Of a stretch of DNA of 64,000 nucleotides, positions 50,845 through 59,319 are shown piece by piece. Within the stretch, counting starts at the first letter, position 1, and each line of letters starts with the position of its first letter. The translations under genes were made by a program, and so were the position numbers. A model generated the notes under the pieces. It was given only the letters and a program-made list of their open reading frames with translations. It was not told the DNA's origin and did no database searches. Source of the stretch: JBMONI01 sp049324575 (GTDB taxonomy: Bacteria > Omnitrophota > Omnitrophia > Omnitrophales > Aquincolibacteriaceae); the NCBI GenBank assembly GCA_049324575.1, contig JBMONI010000017.1, positions 1-64,000 on the forward strand, read 5' to 3'.

Positions 50845-51942
50845 ATGACCTTTGAAGAGTTGCTTGCCGAACATACCCGGGAAGGAGAGCTGGTCCGTCC
50901 CATGCCGGATGGGAGGCTCGAATGTTTTGCCTGCAGCCATCGCTGCCGGCTTGCGGAGGGGAAGTCCGGGATCTGCAAGGTCCGGTTCGTGAAGAACGGG
51001 AAACTTCGTGTGCCATGGGGTTATGTTTCCGGGGTCCAGGACGATCCGGTCGAAAAAAAGCCTTTTTATCATGCCCTGCCCGGGGCCCGCGCCATGAGTT
51101 TCGGGATGCTCGGTTGCGATTTTCACTGCGATTATTGTCAGAATTGGGTGACTTCGCAGACGCTTCGGAATGGAGAAGCGGTCCAATATCCGAATCCGAT
51201 CCGCCCCGAAGATCTGGTCGCTCTCGCGGTCCGGGAGCGCTGCGAGATCGTGACCAGCACCTACAACGAACCACTGATCACGAGCGAATGGGCGGCCGGG
51301 ATCTTTCGCGAAGCGAGACGCCGCGGTCTCTACACGGCTTATGTCTCGAACGGGAACGGCACGCCGGAAGTCTGGGGCTACTTAAAGCCCTGGCTGGATC
51401 TCGTCAAAGTCGATCTCAAATGTTTCCAGGAAGCGCATTACCGATCCCTGGGCGGATCGCTTCAAGTGATCTGCGAGAACATCCGTTTGTTGTATCGGCA
51501 GGGGTTCTGGTTGGAGACGTTGACCTTGCTGATCCCGGGTTTCAATGATTCCGAAGAAGAACTGGTCAGGCTGACGGAGTTCGTTGCTTCGGTCTCGCCG
51601 GATATTCCCTGGCATGTGACCGCTTTCCACAAGGATTACCGGATGACGACGGCGCGGAACACGAAAGCCGAAGACCTCCTCCGCGCGGCCGAGATCGGCA
51701 AACGCTCTGGATTGCGCTATGTCTATGCCGGGAACCTTCCCGGAGCCGTCTCGGGGCTTGAAAACACCTATTGTCACGCCTGCGGCGGGCTTGTAATCGA
51801 ACGGGAGGGCTTTACGGTCTTAAAGGATGCCCTGTCGGCAACCGGCGGGAATTGTCCTTCGTGCGGAACGCAAATCCCGGGTTTCTGGAAAGCACGTCCA
51901 AGGGATCGTTTATCCGGCGGAGAAGTCCGCCCCTTTTTATGA
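50845..51942 (+). CDS. AmmeMemoRadiSam-type radical SAM enzyme
   Basis: A 365-residue radical SAM protein. The N-terminal Cys-rich part (CFACSHRCRLAEGKSGICKV) and the [4Fe-4S] motif CDFHCDYCQNW match the AmrS / pyruvate-formate-lyase-activase-like group, with LVKVDLKCFQEAHYRSLGG and WHVTAFHKDYRM further on. A C-terminal zinc-ribbon-like end (NTYCHACGGLVIERE, NCPSCGTQIPG) is present. In many genomes this enzyme is encoded with AMMECR1 and MEMO1 partners; none is seen here. The substrate of the family is not established. The hydrolase gene follows one base after the stop. Confidence 0.88.
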   Translation: MTFEELLAEHTREGELVRPMPDGRLECFACSHRCRLAEGKSGICKVRFVKNGKLRVPWGYVSGVQDDPVEKKPFYHALPGARAMSFGMLGCDFHCDYCQNWVTSQTLRNGEAVQYPNPIRPEDLVALAVRERCEIVTSTYNEPLITSEWAAGIFREARRRGLYTAYVSNGNGTPEVWGYLKPWLDLVKVDLKCFQEAHYRSLGGSLQVICENIRLLYRQGFWLETLTLLIPGFNDSEEELVRLTEFVASVSPDIPWHVTAFHKDYRMTTARNTKAEDLLRAAEIGKRSGLRYVYAGNLPGAVSGLENTYCHACGGLVIEREGFTVLKDALSATGGNCPSCGTQIPGFWKARPRDRLSGGEVRPFL

Positions 51943-51943
51943 T

Positions 51944-52750
51944 ATGCGCTGGATCCTCGTGGCCATGATCACTTCCATGATCTTTTTTCCGGATTCCGTT
52001 ATCTATGAGCGCCCCGAGGACTTCGGGATCGCTTATGAGGACGTCCGTTTCTCTGCCGAGGATGGCACGGCCCTTCACGGCTGGTACCTGAAAGCCCCTC
52101 AAGAGAACGGCGTGATCCTTCATTTGCACGGCAATGCGGGGAATATCTCGGCCCGGGTCTCAAAAATGAGGGGATGGCTTGAGCGCGGCTATTCCGTTTT
52201 TTTGGTGGATTACCGCGGCTATGGAAAGAGTTCCGGCAAGATCCGGCACGGAGAGGATCTCATCCGGGATGCCCGGGGGGCTTTGCATTGGCTTGCCGGG
52301 ATCAAACGGATCGAGATCCGAAAGATCGTTTTTTACGGCGAGTCCGTCGGGACCTATCCTGCGCTTTTTTTAGCAACCGAGCATGCGGCTTCGGCCGTGA
52401 TCCTTGAAGCGCCCTTTACTTCCTTCCGTGAACTTGCCCGAAAGCATTATGCTTTTATGCCGGATTTCCTCCTGCGTCCGATCCTCTCCGATTTCGTTTT
52501 CGATGAACTCTCGATCGTGGACCGCACGAAATGCCCGCTATTCATCCTCCATGGAATCCAGGACGAGATCTGCCCGGTGGAAATGGCTCAGCGGCTGTTT
52601 GAAAAGGCACCGGAACCCAAAGGGATCTTCCTTGTCCCGGGTGGAGATCACAACCGCTTGGCAGAGATCGCCGGCGAAGATTTCTGGGAAAAGCCGTTCC
52701 AGTTCTTCCAGGATCTCAAAAACCGGAAACATTTCGAACAGAAATCTTGA
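51944..52750 (+). CDS. Membrane-anchored alpha/beta hydrolase (BEM46/ABHD13-like)
   Basis: 268 residues. An N-terminal hydrophobic anchor (RWILVAMITSMIFF) is followed by a serine-hydrolase fold: HLHGNAGNISAR oxyanion region, DYRGYGKSSG, nucleophile elbow YGESVGT, acid in LHGIQDEICPV and His in PGGDHNRL. It resembles the BEM46/ABHD13 group, whose substrates are unknown, possibly acyl thioesters or lipids. It starts one base after the radical SAM stop, so the two are co-translated. Confidence 0.88.
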   Translation: MRWILVAMITSMIFFPDSVIYERPEDFGIAYEDVRFSAEDGTALHGWYLKAPQENGVILHLHGNAGNISARVSKMRGWLERGYSVFLVDYRGYGKSSGKIRHGEDLIRDARGALHWLAGIKRIEIRKIVFYGESVGTYPALFLATEHAASAVILEAPFTSFRELARKHYAFMPDFLLRPILSDFVFDELSIVDRTKCPLFILHGIQDEICPVEMAQRLFEKAPEPKGIFLVPGGDHNRLAEIAGEDFWEKPFQFFQDLKNRKHFEQKS

Positions 52751-52824
52751 TCCTCATGGATCGTTCCTATGGATGTTCGGAGAATTTTCTTTAGCCGGGG
52801 AACGGTTAAGCAGGGCGCACTCAC

Positions 52825-52851
52825 GCAGGGCACACTTAAGTGGGCCCTACG
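52825..52851. repeat. Near-palindrome related to the 44.8 kb palindrome
   Basis: GCAGGGCACACTTAAGTGGG followed by CCCTACG: the same GCAGGGCAC...TTAAG...CCCT frame as at 44838-44865, with three changes. It lies in the 195-base gap between the hydrolase and suhB, where I see no gene. Confidence 0.6.
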
Positions 52852-52945
52852 ATGGAAATGAGGATCGTGAAAACAGACTTTTTCCGGATGTTCATAGAAA
52901 AGCTTGCTCTGCAAAGCGCTCGGGAAGCAGGTTCCGTTAGGTGCG

Positions 52946-53746
52946 TTAACCCAACGGCTTTAGATGGCGATAGGGGCGGAGGATCCGGAGCATTTCCGGA
53001 TGGAGATAAGGATTTGCGGCAAGCGTTTGAAAAGAGCCTGTTTTATAGGCCCGGCCCGAGAAATCGCTCATCTTGCCTCCCGCTTCCTGGACTATGAGTG
53101 CGCCTGCGGCGGCGTCCCAAGGCTGGAGATTGCATTCCCAGTATCCGTCAAAACGGCCGCAAGCGACCGAACAAAGATCCAGCGCGGCGGCGCCCGGACG
53201 GCGGATGTCCTGGACGCGTAAAAGGAAGTCTTTGAAAAGAGGCAGATAATCTTTCATTCTTTTCGCGCGGTCGTAAGGGAATCCCGTCGCGAGCAGGGAC
53301 TTCGCAAGGGTCGGCGTTCTGGAGGGGGCGATCTTTTTTCCGTTCATGGCGGCGCCTTTCCCTTTTTCGGCGTAAAAAAGCTCGTTGCGGAAAGGATCGA
53401 AGACTCCGCCCATCCGGACTTCCCCGTATTCCTCGTAAGCGATCGAAACGCAGGCGACGGGGAAGGTGTGGGCGAAATTGGTCGTTCCATCCAAAGGATC
53501 GATGATCCATCGGTGCGCAGAGGCCGTCCCCTGCGCGAGCGATTCTTCCGCGAGGATGGCATGGCCCGGGAAGGTCCGTTGAATGGTCTTGATGATCAGT
53601 TTCTCCGAGGCGTGGTCAGTGGCGGTGACCAGGTTGACCGAGCTTTTCATGCGAACGATGCGGCGCTCATGGAGCGAGCGGGACAGGATCTTTCCCGCCT
53701 CTTCGAGGCAGCGGAACAGGGTGCTTTTAATTTTAAGCCGGTTCAT
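52946..53746 (-). CDS. suhB: Inositol-1-monophosphatase family protein
   Basis: 266 residues. Metal-dependent phosphatase of the FIG superfamily: AEES (Glu), IIDPLDGTTNFAH (the two Asp of the bimetal site) and WDAAAGALIVQEAGG (third Asp). Expected to dephosphorylate inositol-1-phosphate; some members act on other sugar phosphates or on NusA-linked antitermination. With the Ino1 gene at the window's end it could complete inositol synthesis. It is convergent with the hydrolase and divergent from the isocitrate dehydrogenase gene. Confidence 0.93.
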   Translation of the reverse strand: MNRLKIKSTLFRCLEEAGKILSRSLHERRIVRMKSSVNLVTATDHASEKLIIKTIQRTFPGHAILAEESLAQGTASAHRWIIDPLDGTTNFAHTFPVACVSIAYEEYGEVRMGGVFDPFRNELFYAEKGKGAAMNGKKIAPSRTPTLAKSLLATGFPYDRAKRMKDYLPLFKDFLLRVQDIRRPGAAALDLCSVACGRFDGYWECNLQPWDAAAGALIVQEAGGKMSDFSGRAYKTGSFQTLAANPYLHPEMLRILRPYRHLKPLG

Positions 53747-53820
53747 ATAAAATAAGCGCCTTATCTAACAGTAATTTTTCCGTTCGTCAAGTTGTTACGT
53801 AAGACAGGACAAGGAGTTGC

Positions 53821-54900
53821 ATGAAAAAATATCGCGTAACCCTCATCCCGGGTGATGGCGTTGGGCCGGAATTGGCGCAAGTGACCCAGGCCTGTCTGGA
53901 GGCGACCGGGATCGCGTGGGAGTGGGATATCCAGACAGCCGGGGAAGAAACCATGGCCAAGGAAGGGACCCCGCTTCCGGAGCGGGTGCTGGAGTCAATC
54001 CGCAAGAACAAGATCGCGATCAAAGCTCCGATCACAACCCCGGTGGGGACTGGGTTCCGCTCTGTCAATGTCGCGCTTCGCAAAGAACTCGATCTTTTTG
54101 CCTGTGTCCGTCCTTGCAAAAGCTATGAAGGAATGCGCAGCCGTTACAAGAACATCGATCTCGTGATCGTCCGTGAAAATACGGAGGACTTGTATGCGGG
54201 CATCGAGTTCCCGAAAGGAGCCCCGGAAACGCGCGAGGTCGCGGCCGTGATCGAAAAGAACGCCCGAAGGAAGATCCGCGAAGATGCCGGGATCAGCATC
54301 AAGCCCATTTCGGTGGCGGGCTCCGAGCGGATCGTGCGGTTTGCGTTCGATTATGCGGTGCAGAACAAGCGTAAAAAAGTGACCGCCGTCCATAAAGCGA
54401 ACATCATGAAACATTCCGACGGGCTTTTTCTCGAGGTGGCGCGAGAGGTCGCTAAGAATTATCCCGCGATCGCCTTCGAAGACCGGATCGTTGACAATAT
54501 GTGCATGCAGCTTGTCCAAACGCCCGAGCGTTACGATGTGCTCGTGTTGCCGAACCTTTACGGCGATATCGTTTCCGATCTTTGTGCCGGACTCGTGGGA
54601 GGTCTTGGAGTCGCGCCGGGCGCGAATATCGGCACGAACGGAGCCCTTTTCGAAGCAACGCACGGTTCGGCCCCCAAATACAAAGGACAGAATAAAGTCA
54701 ATCCCACCGCCATGATCCTTTCCGGCGTCCTGATGCTCCGGCATCTCGGTGAAGCCGCAGCGGCGGACCGGCTTGAGCGTGCGACCGCGGCGGTGATCCG
54801 TGAAGGGAAAGCCGTAACCTACGATATGAAAGCAGACCGCGAGGATCCTTCCGCGGTCGGAACGCGGGAGATGGGACAGGCCATCATCAACAAGCTATAA
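53821..54900 (+). CDS. NAD-type isocitrate dehydrogenase
   Basis: 359 residues of the isocitrate/isopropylmalate dehydrogenase family. LIPGDGVGPEL opens the fold, RENTEDLYAGIEF is the isocitrate-binding segment characteristic of NAD-linked, IDH3-like enzymes, and NLYGDIVSDLCAG is the metal site. GSERIVRFAFDYA also fits IDH rather than LeuB. It oxidatively decarboxylates isocitrate to 2-oxoglutarate. CAAGGAG at 53810-53816 precedes the start. It heads a TCA group: idh, mdh, acnA, gamma-CA-like, gltA. Confidence 0.9.
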   Translation: MKKYRVTLIPGDGVGPELAQVTQACLEATGIAWEWDIQTAGEETMAKEGTPLPERVLESIRKNKIAIKAPITTPVGTGFRSVNVALRKELDLFACVRPCKSYEGMRSRYKNIDLVIVRENTEDLYAGIEFPKGAPETREVAAVIEKNARRKIREDAGISIKPISVAGSERIVRFAFDYAVQNKRKKVTAVHKANIMKHSDGLFLEVAREVAKNYPAIAFEDRIVDNMCMQLVQTPERYDVLVLPNLYGDIVSDLCAGLVGGLGVAPGANIGTNGALFEATHGSAPKYKGQNKVNPTAMILSGVLMLRHLGEAAAADRLERATAAVIREGKAVTYDMKADREDPSAVGTREMGQAIINKL

Positions 54901-55032
54901 ATTATAAGTTATAAGCGATAAGGGATAAGCGGTAAGAGATAGGGAAATGAATAAAATCAAAAAAGAAGCACATAAAATGGCGCAACGATGTTGGTTGTGC
55001 TTATCCCTCAAAACTTATCCCTTACCACTCAA
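54898..55032. repeat. Inverted short-repeat element E9
   Basis: The left arm (54898-54945) iterates ATAAGCGATAAGGG/GATAAGCGG-like units. The right arm (55000-55032) reads CTTATCCCTCAAAACTTATC and then CCTTACCAC. It separates idh from mdh inside a likely operon. No gene inside. Confidence 0.65.
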
Positions 55033-55044
55033 GGGGTTTTGATC

Positions 55045-55977
55045 GTGCTGTATCCCAAAGTCACCGTTGTCGGAGCAGGGTTCGTCGGAGCGACGACGGC
55101 CCAGCGCCTTGTCGAAAAAGAGATCGCCGACGTGGTCCTGATCGATGTGGTGGAAGGGCTCGCGCAGGGCAAAGCGCTCGATATAATGCAATCGGCGCCG
55201 ATCGAAGGGTTCAGCACGACGATCCGCGGGACGACCGATTACCATGAAACCAAAGATTCGGACCTGATCATCATTACGGCCGGTCTTGCGCGAAAACCCG
55301 GCATGAGCCGCGACGATCTTTTGACGCAGAACGCGGCGATCGTCTCGAAGATCGTGGAAGCCGCCGCGCCTTATTCTCCCCAGGCGATTTTCCTGCTGGT
55401 GACCAATCCCCTGGATGTGATGACCTATCTGGCCTGGAAAAAGTCGGGTTTCCGCCATTCCAAAGTGCTCGGCATGGCCGGCGAACTGGATTCGGCCCGT
55501 TATGCTTATTTTATTTCGCAGGAGCTTCCGTGTTCGCCGAGGGATGTGAAAGCCGTTGTGCTCGGGGGCCATGGGGACCAAATGGTTCCGCTGCCAGCGC
55601 ATACCATGGTCCGGGGAAAGCCGCTCACGAAACTCTTGTCGCCGGAGGCGATCGAAAGGATCCATCAGCGGACCCGGGAGGGCGGGGCGGAGATCGTCCG
55701 GTATTTAAAAACGGGAAGTGCCTATTATGCGCCCTCGTCTTCGGTCGTGCGCATGGCGCGATCCATTCTTCAGGACCGGCATGAAGTCATTCCTTCTTGC
55801 GTATATTTGCGCGGTGAATACGGATTACAGGATGTTTTCTGCGGCGTGCCTGCGCGTATCGGAAAACAGGGGGTAGCGGAAATCATTCCGCTTCAACTGA
55901 CACCTGCCGAAGCCGAGGCCCTCGTAGCCTCGGCTGAAGATGTCCGTGTGAATTGCGCGAAGCTCGGATTGATGTAG
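55045..55977 (+). CDS. mdh: Malate dehydrogenase
   Basis: 310 residues, the LDH-like MDH group. GAGFVGATTAQRL is the NAD Rossmann motif, IDVVEGLAQGKALD the ribose-binding acid, RKPGMSRDDLL carries the substrate Arg, and VLGGHGDQMVPL the catalytic His. The GTG start at 55045, with AAGGGG at 55031-55036, gives the family's usual length; an upstream in-frame ATG at 54988 would run through repeat E9. Confidence 0.93.
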   Translation: MLYPKVTVVGAGFVGATTAQRLVEKEIADVVLIDVVEGLAQGKALDIMQSAPIEGFSTTIRGTTDYHETKDSDLIIITAGLARKPGMSRDDLLTQNAAIVSKIVEAAAPYSPQAIFLLVTNPLDVMTYLAWKKSGFRHSKVLGMAGELDSARYAYFISQELPCSPRDVKAVVLGGHGDQMVPLPAHTMVRGKPLTKLLSPEAIERIHQRTREGGAEIVRYLKTGSAYYAPSSSVVRMARSILQDRHEVIPSCVYLRGEYGLQDVFCGVPARIGKQGVAEIIPLQLTPAEAEALVASAEDVRVNCAKLGLM

Positions 55978-56002
55978 ACCTTCTTTTTCGAAGGATCTGT
56001 TC

Positions 56003-58696
56003 ATGGAAAAAAAACCGATCGACAGTTTCAGAACCCTTTCCAAGTTCAAAAGCGGCGGGGAGGCCTTTTATTTTTTCCGTCTCGGTGCGCTTGCGGAGAA
56101 GGGGTTCAAGAACATTTCCCGCCTGCCTTATTCGATCCGTGTTCTTCTTGAGAATCTTCTCCGGAACGAGGACGGAAAGAATATCCGCAAGGAGCACATC
56201 GAGAACCTTGCTGGATGGACCCCGGAGCCGGGGCCCGAAAGGGAGATTCTTTTTTCCCCGGCCCGCGTGATCCTTCAGGATTTTACCGGCGTTCCGGCGG
56301 TGGCCGATCTCGCGGCCCTGCGCGATCAATTCAAAACAATGGGGGGCGATCCGAAGACGATCGATCCGATCGAGCCTGTCGATCTCGTGATCGACCACTC
56401 GGTCCAAGTGGATTTTTTCGGCACTCCCGATGCCCTTGAGAAAAACATGCGCCGCGAATACGAACGAAACGGAGAGCGTTACCGTTTTCTTCGATGGGGG
56501 CAAAAAGCGTTCAGGAATTTCCGAGTGATCCCGCCAGGGACCGGGATCGTCCATCAGGTCAATTTGGAATACCTTGCCCAGGTCGTGATGACTCAACCTT
56601 TGCACGACGGTGTTTGCGCCTATCCGGATACCTTGGTCGGGACGGATTCCCATACGACCATGATCAACGGTTTGGGAGTGCTCGGATGGGGGGTCGGCGG
56701 GATCGAGGCTGAAGCGGCCATGCTCGGTCAACCGGTTCCGATGCTGGTACCGGAAGTGGTGGGAGTCCGGATCTCAGGCGCGCTTCGTGAAGGCGTCACG
56801 GCGACGGATGCGGTCCTTGCAGTGACCGAAATGCTCCGCAAACAGGGCGTGGTCGGAAAATTCGTTGAATTCTTCGGCCCCGGGCTCACCGCGCTTTCAC
56901 TGGCCGACCGCGCGACGATCGCTAATATGGCGCCTGAATATGGCGCGACAATGGGGTTCTTTCCGGTCGATCGTGAAACGATCCAGTATCTTCGCCTGAC
57001 CGGGCGTAGCGAAAATCTCATCAAGCTTGTGGAAACCTACTGCCGTGAGCAGGGGCTTTTTTGCGGACAGGATTCGCCGGAGCCCGTCTTTTCAAAGACC
57101 CTGGCATTGGATCTCGCAGAGATATCGACCTGCCTTGCGGGGCCCCGCCGTCCCCAGGATCGCGCGCTGCTTGGCGAGGTCGCTTCGAATTTCAAAGCGT
57201 CCCTCCCGTCGCTGATCAAAAAAGGCAGGGACGGGACCCCTGCCGCCGAGGCTGTGATCGAAGGCAGAAAATGGACGATCCGGGACGGGACGATCGCGAT
57301 CGCTGCCATCACCAGCTGCACCAATACTTCGAACCCGTCTTTGATGATCGCGGCGGGGCTTGTGGCGAAAAAGGCCTCTGAAAAGGGACTCCGGGCGAAA
57401 CCCTGGGTCAAATCGAGTTTGGCTCCTGGATCCCAGGTCGTGACAGGTTATCTTGAAAAAACGGGATTGTTGGCGGCCCTGGAACGCACGGGGTTTTACA
57501 ATGTAGGCTACGGTTGCATGACCTGCATTGGCAATTCCGGGCCCCTTATCGAAGGCGTGGACCAGGCGGTTCGCGTGCATTCGCTGGTGGTGGCCTCGGT
57601 CCTTTCCGGCAACCGGAATTTTGAAGGGCGCATCCATCCTCTCGTACGTGCGAATTATCTGGCTTCCCCTCCGCTCGTCGTCGCTTACGCCCTGGCGGGA
57701 CGAATGGACCTGGACCTTGAGCGGGAAGCGTTGGCGGAGGATCGTGAAGGGAAGCCGGTCTATCTCAAGGATCTGTGGCCTTCGGAGGCGGAAATTAAAA
57801 AAGTACTTCGTGAAGTGGATGTCGACCTTTTCAAAAAACAATATAAGAATACGGTAAAGGGGGATGCTTTTTGGGAGTCTATCCAGTTTCCGGAAGGCGA
57901 GACCTTCGCCTGGGAGAAGCATTCGACCTATATCAAACGGCCGCCTTTTCTGGAAGGGCTCGGCCCGAATCCGGTCCCGCCCGGAGATATCCACGGGGCA
58001 CGCGCGTTGGTCGTTCTCGGTGATTCGGTCACGACCGATCATATTTCTCCCGCGGGATCGATCCCTGCGGAGAGCCCCGCTGGAAAATATCTCCTTGAAC
58101 AAGGCGTCCGTCCTGAGGATTTCAATTCCTACGGCGCGCGAAGAGGCAACCATGAGGTCATGGTCCGGGGGACTTTTGCGAATGGCCGCTTGAAAAATCT
58201 TCTTATGCTGGGCAAAGAGGGCGGATGGACCCGCCATTTTCCTGACGGGAAGGAGATGACGATCTTCGAGGCGGCGATGAAGTACCGGAGCGAGGGGGCC
58301 CCGACCCTGGTTCTTGCGGGAAAAGAATACGGCGCCGGGTCCTCGCGGGATTGGGCGGCCAAAGGGCCTGCGCTTCTTGGAGTAAGAGCCGTGATCGCCG
58401 AGAGTTTCGAACGGATCCACCGCAGCAATCTTATCGGGATGGGGATCCTTCCGCTCGAGTTTACCGGAGGACACAGCATCGCTGGCTTGGGGCTTAAGGG
58501 GGATGAGGTCTTTGCGTTCGAAGGGATCGCACGTGATTTTCATCCGAAAAAAAAGCTGCTGGGAAAGGCTTCAAGTCCGGAAGGCGAAAAAACGTTCGAG
58601 GTTCTCTGCCGCATCGATACTCCGGCCGAGGCGGCTTATTTCGCGCATGGCGGCATCCTTCCTTATGTCCTGCGGCAAAGGCTGGCGGCCCGGTGA
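56003..58696 (+). CDS. acnA: Aconitate hydratase A
   Basis: 897 residues, the AcnA/IRP-type aconitase length. The cluster cysteines are in ITSCTNTSNPS and GYGCMTCIGNSG. GTDSHTTMINGLGVLGWGVG is the substrate region of domain 1, and the C-terminal swivel domain contains GDSVTTDHISPAGSI and YGAGSSRDWAAKG. It isomerises citrate to isocitrate. The next gene overlaps its stop (GTGA), showing translational coupling. No RNA-binding role can be read from the sequence. Confidence 0.96.
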   Translation: MEKKPIDSFRTLSKFKSGGEAFYFFRLGALAEKGFKNISRLPYSIRVLLENLLRNEDGKNIRKEHIENLAGWTPEPGPEREILFSPARVILQDFTGVPAVADLAALRDQFKTMGGDPKTIDPIEPVDLVIDHSVQVDFFGTPDALEKNMRREYERNGERYRFLRWGQKAFRNFRVIPPGTGIVHQVNLEYLAQVVMTQPLHDGVCAYPDTLVGTDSHTTMINGLGVLGWGVGGIEAEAAMLGQPVPMLVPEVVGVRISGALREGVTATDAVLAVTEMLRKQGVVGKFVEFFGPGLTALSLADRATIANMAPEYGATMGFFPVDRETIQYLRLTGRSENLIKLVETYCREQGLFCGQDSPEPVFSKTLALDLAEISTCLAGPRRPQDRALLGEVASNFKASLPSLIKKGRDGTPAAEAVIEGRKWTIRDGTIAIAAITSCTNTSNPSLMIAAGLVAKKASEKGLRAKPWVKSSLAPGSQVVTGYLEKTGLLAALERTGFYNVGYGCMTCIGNSGPLIEGVDQAVRVHSLVVASVLSGNRNFEGRIHPLVRANYLASPPLVVAYALAGRMDLDLEREALAEDREGKPVYLKDLWPSEAEIKKVLREVDVDLFKKQYKNTVKGDAFWESIQFPEGETFAWEKHSTYIKRPPFLEGLGPNPVPPGDIHGARALVVLGDSVTTDHISPAGSIPAESPAGKYLLEQGVRPEDFNSYGARRGNHEVMVRGTFANGRLKNLLMLGKEGGWTRHFPDGKEMTIFEAAMKYRSEGAPTLVLAGKEYGAGSSRDWAAKGPALLGVRAVIAESFERIHRSNLIGMGILPLEFTGGHSIAGLGLKGDEVFAFEGIARDFHPKKKLLGKASSPEGEKTFEVLCRIDTPAEAAYFAHGGILPYVLRQRLAAR

Positions 58697-59211
58697 ATGC
58701 TCGGGAAACGCATTTCCCTCAGATCGCCAAGACAGCCTATGTGGATCCCTCGGCCTGCGTGATCGGACGAGTGGAGATCGGGGAAGGTTCGAGTATTTGG
58801 CCTGGGGCGGTCCTGCGCGGTGATATCGAAGGGATCCGGATCGGCCGTTTTTCGAATATCCAGGATCTATGCGTTCTCCATGTCGAGAAAGATCTCCCGT
58901 GCCGGGTCGGCGATTATGTCACGGTCGGGCATCAGGTCACTCTTCATGCTTGCAGGATCGGGGAGGGGAGCCTCCTTGGCATGGGATCGATCGTTCTGGA
59001 CGGGGCCCGGGTGGGAGCGAACGTTCTTTTGGGAGCGGGAAGTCTTGTGACCCGCGGGCAGATCCTGAAAACCAGGTCTCTTTATTTCGGACGGCCGGCA
59101 AAAAGAGTTCGTGCGCTTACTCGGACGGAGATCCGCGGTCTTTATGCGGGCGCAAAGGCCTATGTCCGTCTTGCCGAGCGGCACGCCCGGCAGAGGTTCG
59201 CGCGTTTTTAG
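58693..59211 (+). CDS. Gamma-carbonic-anhydrase-like hexapeptide protein
   Basis: 172 residues. A left-handed beta-helix of the YrdA/PaaY group: VIGRVEIGEGSSIWPGAVLR, DIEGIRIGRFSNIQD, and metal-binding His residues in VLHVEK, VGHQVTLHAC and the neighbouring turn. Members bind zinc or iron; some are carbonic anhydrases, others acyltransferases or hydrolases. The GTG start overlaps the acnA stop by three bases. A helical tail follows the helix. Confidence 0.85.
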   Translation: MNARETHFPQIAKTAYVDPSACVIGRVEIGEGSSIWPGAVLRGDIEGIRIGRFSNIQDLCVLHVEKDLPCRVGDYVTVGHQVTLHACRIGEGSLLGMGSIVLDGARVGANVLLGAGSLVTRGQILKTRSLYFGRPAKRVRALTRTEIRGLYAGAKAYVRLAERHARQRFARF

Positions 59212-59282
59212 ATCCCGCCTCCGGAACCCGCCAAAACCGTTTTTTCAGGCAAAAAAGCGCTTCGGGTCGGGAAATTATTGGG

Positions 59283-59288
59283 TATAAT
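59283..59288 (+). promoter_or_regulatory. Candidate -10 box of the citrate synthase gene
   Basis: TATAAT lies 32 bases upstream of the start, followed by a conventional CAGGAGA ribosome site (59304-59310). The citrate synthase gene may therefore be transcribed separately from acnA. Confidence 0.5.
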
Positions 59289-59319
59289 AACGCATCTTTA
59301 CAACAGGAGAATTTTTGTC

